A stretch of 5,423 bases of DNA, from contig DAHUXX010000092.1 in the NCBI GenBank assembly GCA_027306955.1, positions 1 to 5,423 of the forward strand. Direction: 5' to 3'. Below, in pieces: positions 5,357 through 5,423 of the stretch. The notes below the pieces were generated by a model, which worked only from the letters and a program-made list of their open reading frames with translations, searched no databases and was not told the origin of the DNA. A program made the position numbers and the translations under genes. Each line of letters starts with the position of its first letter. Position 1 is the first letter of the stretch. The DNA comes from Acetobacteraceae bacterium. GTDB taxonomy: Bacteria > Pseudomonadota > Alphaproteobacteria > Acetobacterales > Acetobacteraceae.

Positions 5357-5423
5357 GCAGTTGCTCGGCTATGTAGGGGGGAAGCCAGAAGGTGGCCTCG
5401 TGGATCGCGGGGGTCCAGTAGCG
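5346..5423 (-). CDS. speE: C-terminus of a probable spermidine synthase (SpeE), runs off right edge
   Basis: Only the last 25 codons are in the window, ending in TGA at 5346-5348 on the minus strand. They read RYWTPAIHEATFWLPPYIAE followed by QLPRV. This resembles the end of bacterial spermidine synthases, where a R/K-Y-Y-x-P-x-I-H-x-A-A-F-x-L-P-x-Y motif closes the protein. Spermidine synthase transfers an aminopropyl group from decarboxylated S-adenosylmethionine to putrescine in the cytoplasm. The catalytic domain lies outside the window, so the call rests on this short motif alone. The gene converges on the MBL-fold gene with a 6-bp gap and has no evident link to the flagellar cluster. 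Confidence 0.65.
   Translation of the reverse strand, partial: RYWTPAIHEATFWLPPYIAEQLPRV

Overview
The window is a very GC-rich stretch dominated by flagellar basal-body and type III export genes, most likely from an alphaproteobacterium. The rod and export genes in the order flgB-flgC-fliE-fliQ-fliR-flhB, with a divergent FliO-like/fliP pair, suggest Rhodospirillales, perhaps Acetobacteraceae. That placement is inferred from gene order, GC bias and protein style, not from a marker gene. There are no RNA genes, mobile elements or CRISPR arrays that I can support.

Layout. On the minus strand, reading right to left from about 2812 to the left edge, is a tight operon: flgB, flgC, fliE, fliQ, fliR and a left-truncated flhB. 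Gaps are 20 bp or less, and fliQ and fliR overlap. FlgB, FlgC and FliE build the proximal rod and its junction with the MS ring. FliQ, FliR and FlhB form most of the export gate through which rod, hook and filament subunits pass. About 100 bp of non-coding DNA (2813-2915) separates this operon from a divergent plus-strand set: a small uncharacterised helical protein, a short FliO-like protein and fliP. These three are chained by two ATGA stop/start overlaps. FliP completes the FliP-FliQ-FliR core, so the two divergent units supply one machine and probably share regulation through the intergenic region.

Downstream of fliP, after about 60 bp, is an unrelated-looking plus-strand gene for a metallo-beta-lactamase-fold hydrolase of the dihydropterin/ribofuranosylaminobenzene-phosphate synthase-like group. 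It ends 6 bp from the stop codon of a convergent minus-strand gene, of which only the last 25 codons are present. That tail looks like the C-terminus of spermidine synthase (SpeE). A compact perfect hairpin lies across this convergent junction.

I see no obviously novel multi-gene system. The points most worth a second look are the uncharacterised gene coupled to fliO/fliP and its uncertain start, the dyads in and next to the divergent promoter region, and the substrate of the MBL-fold enzyme.
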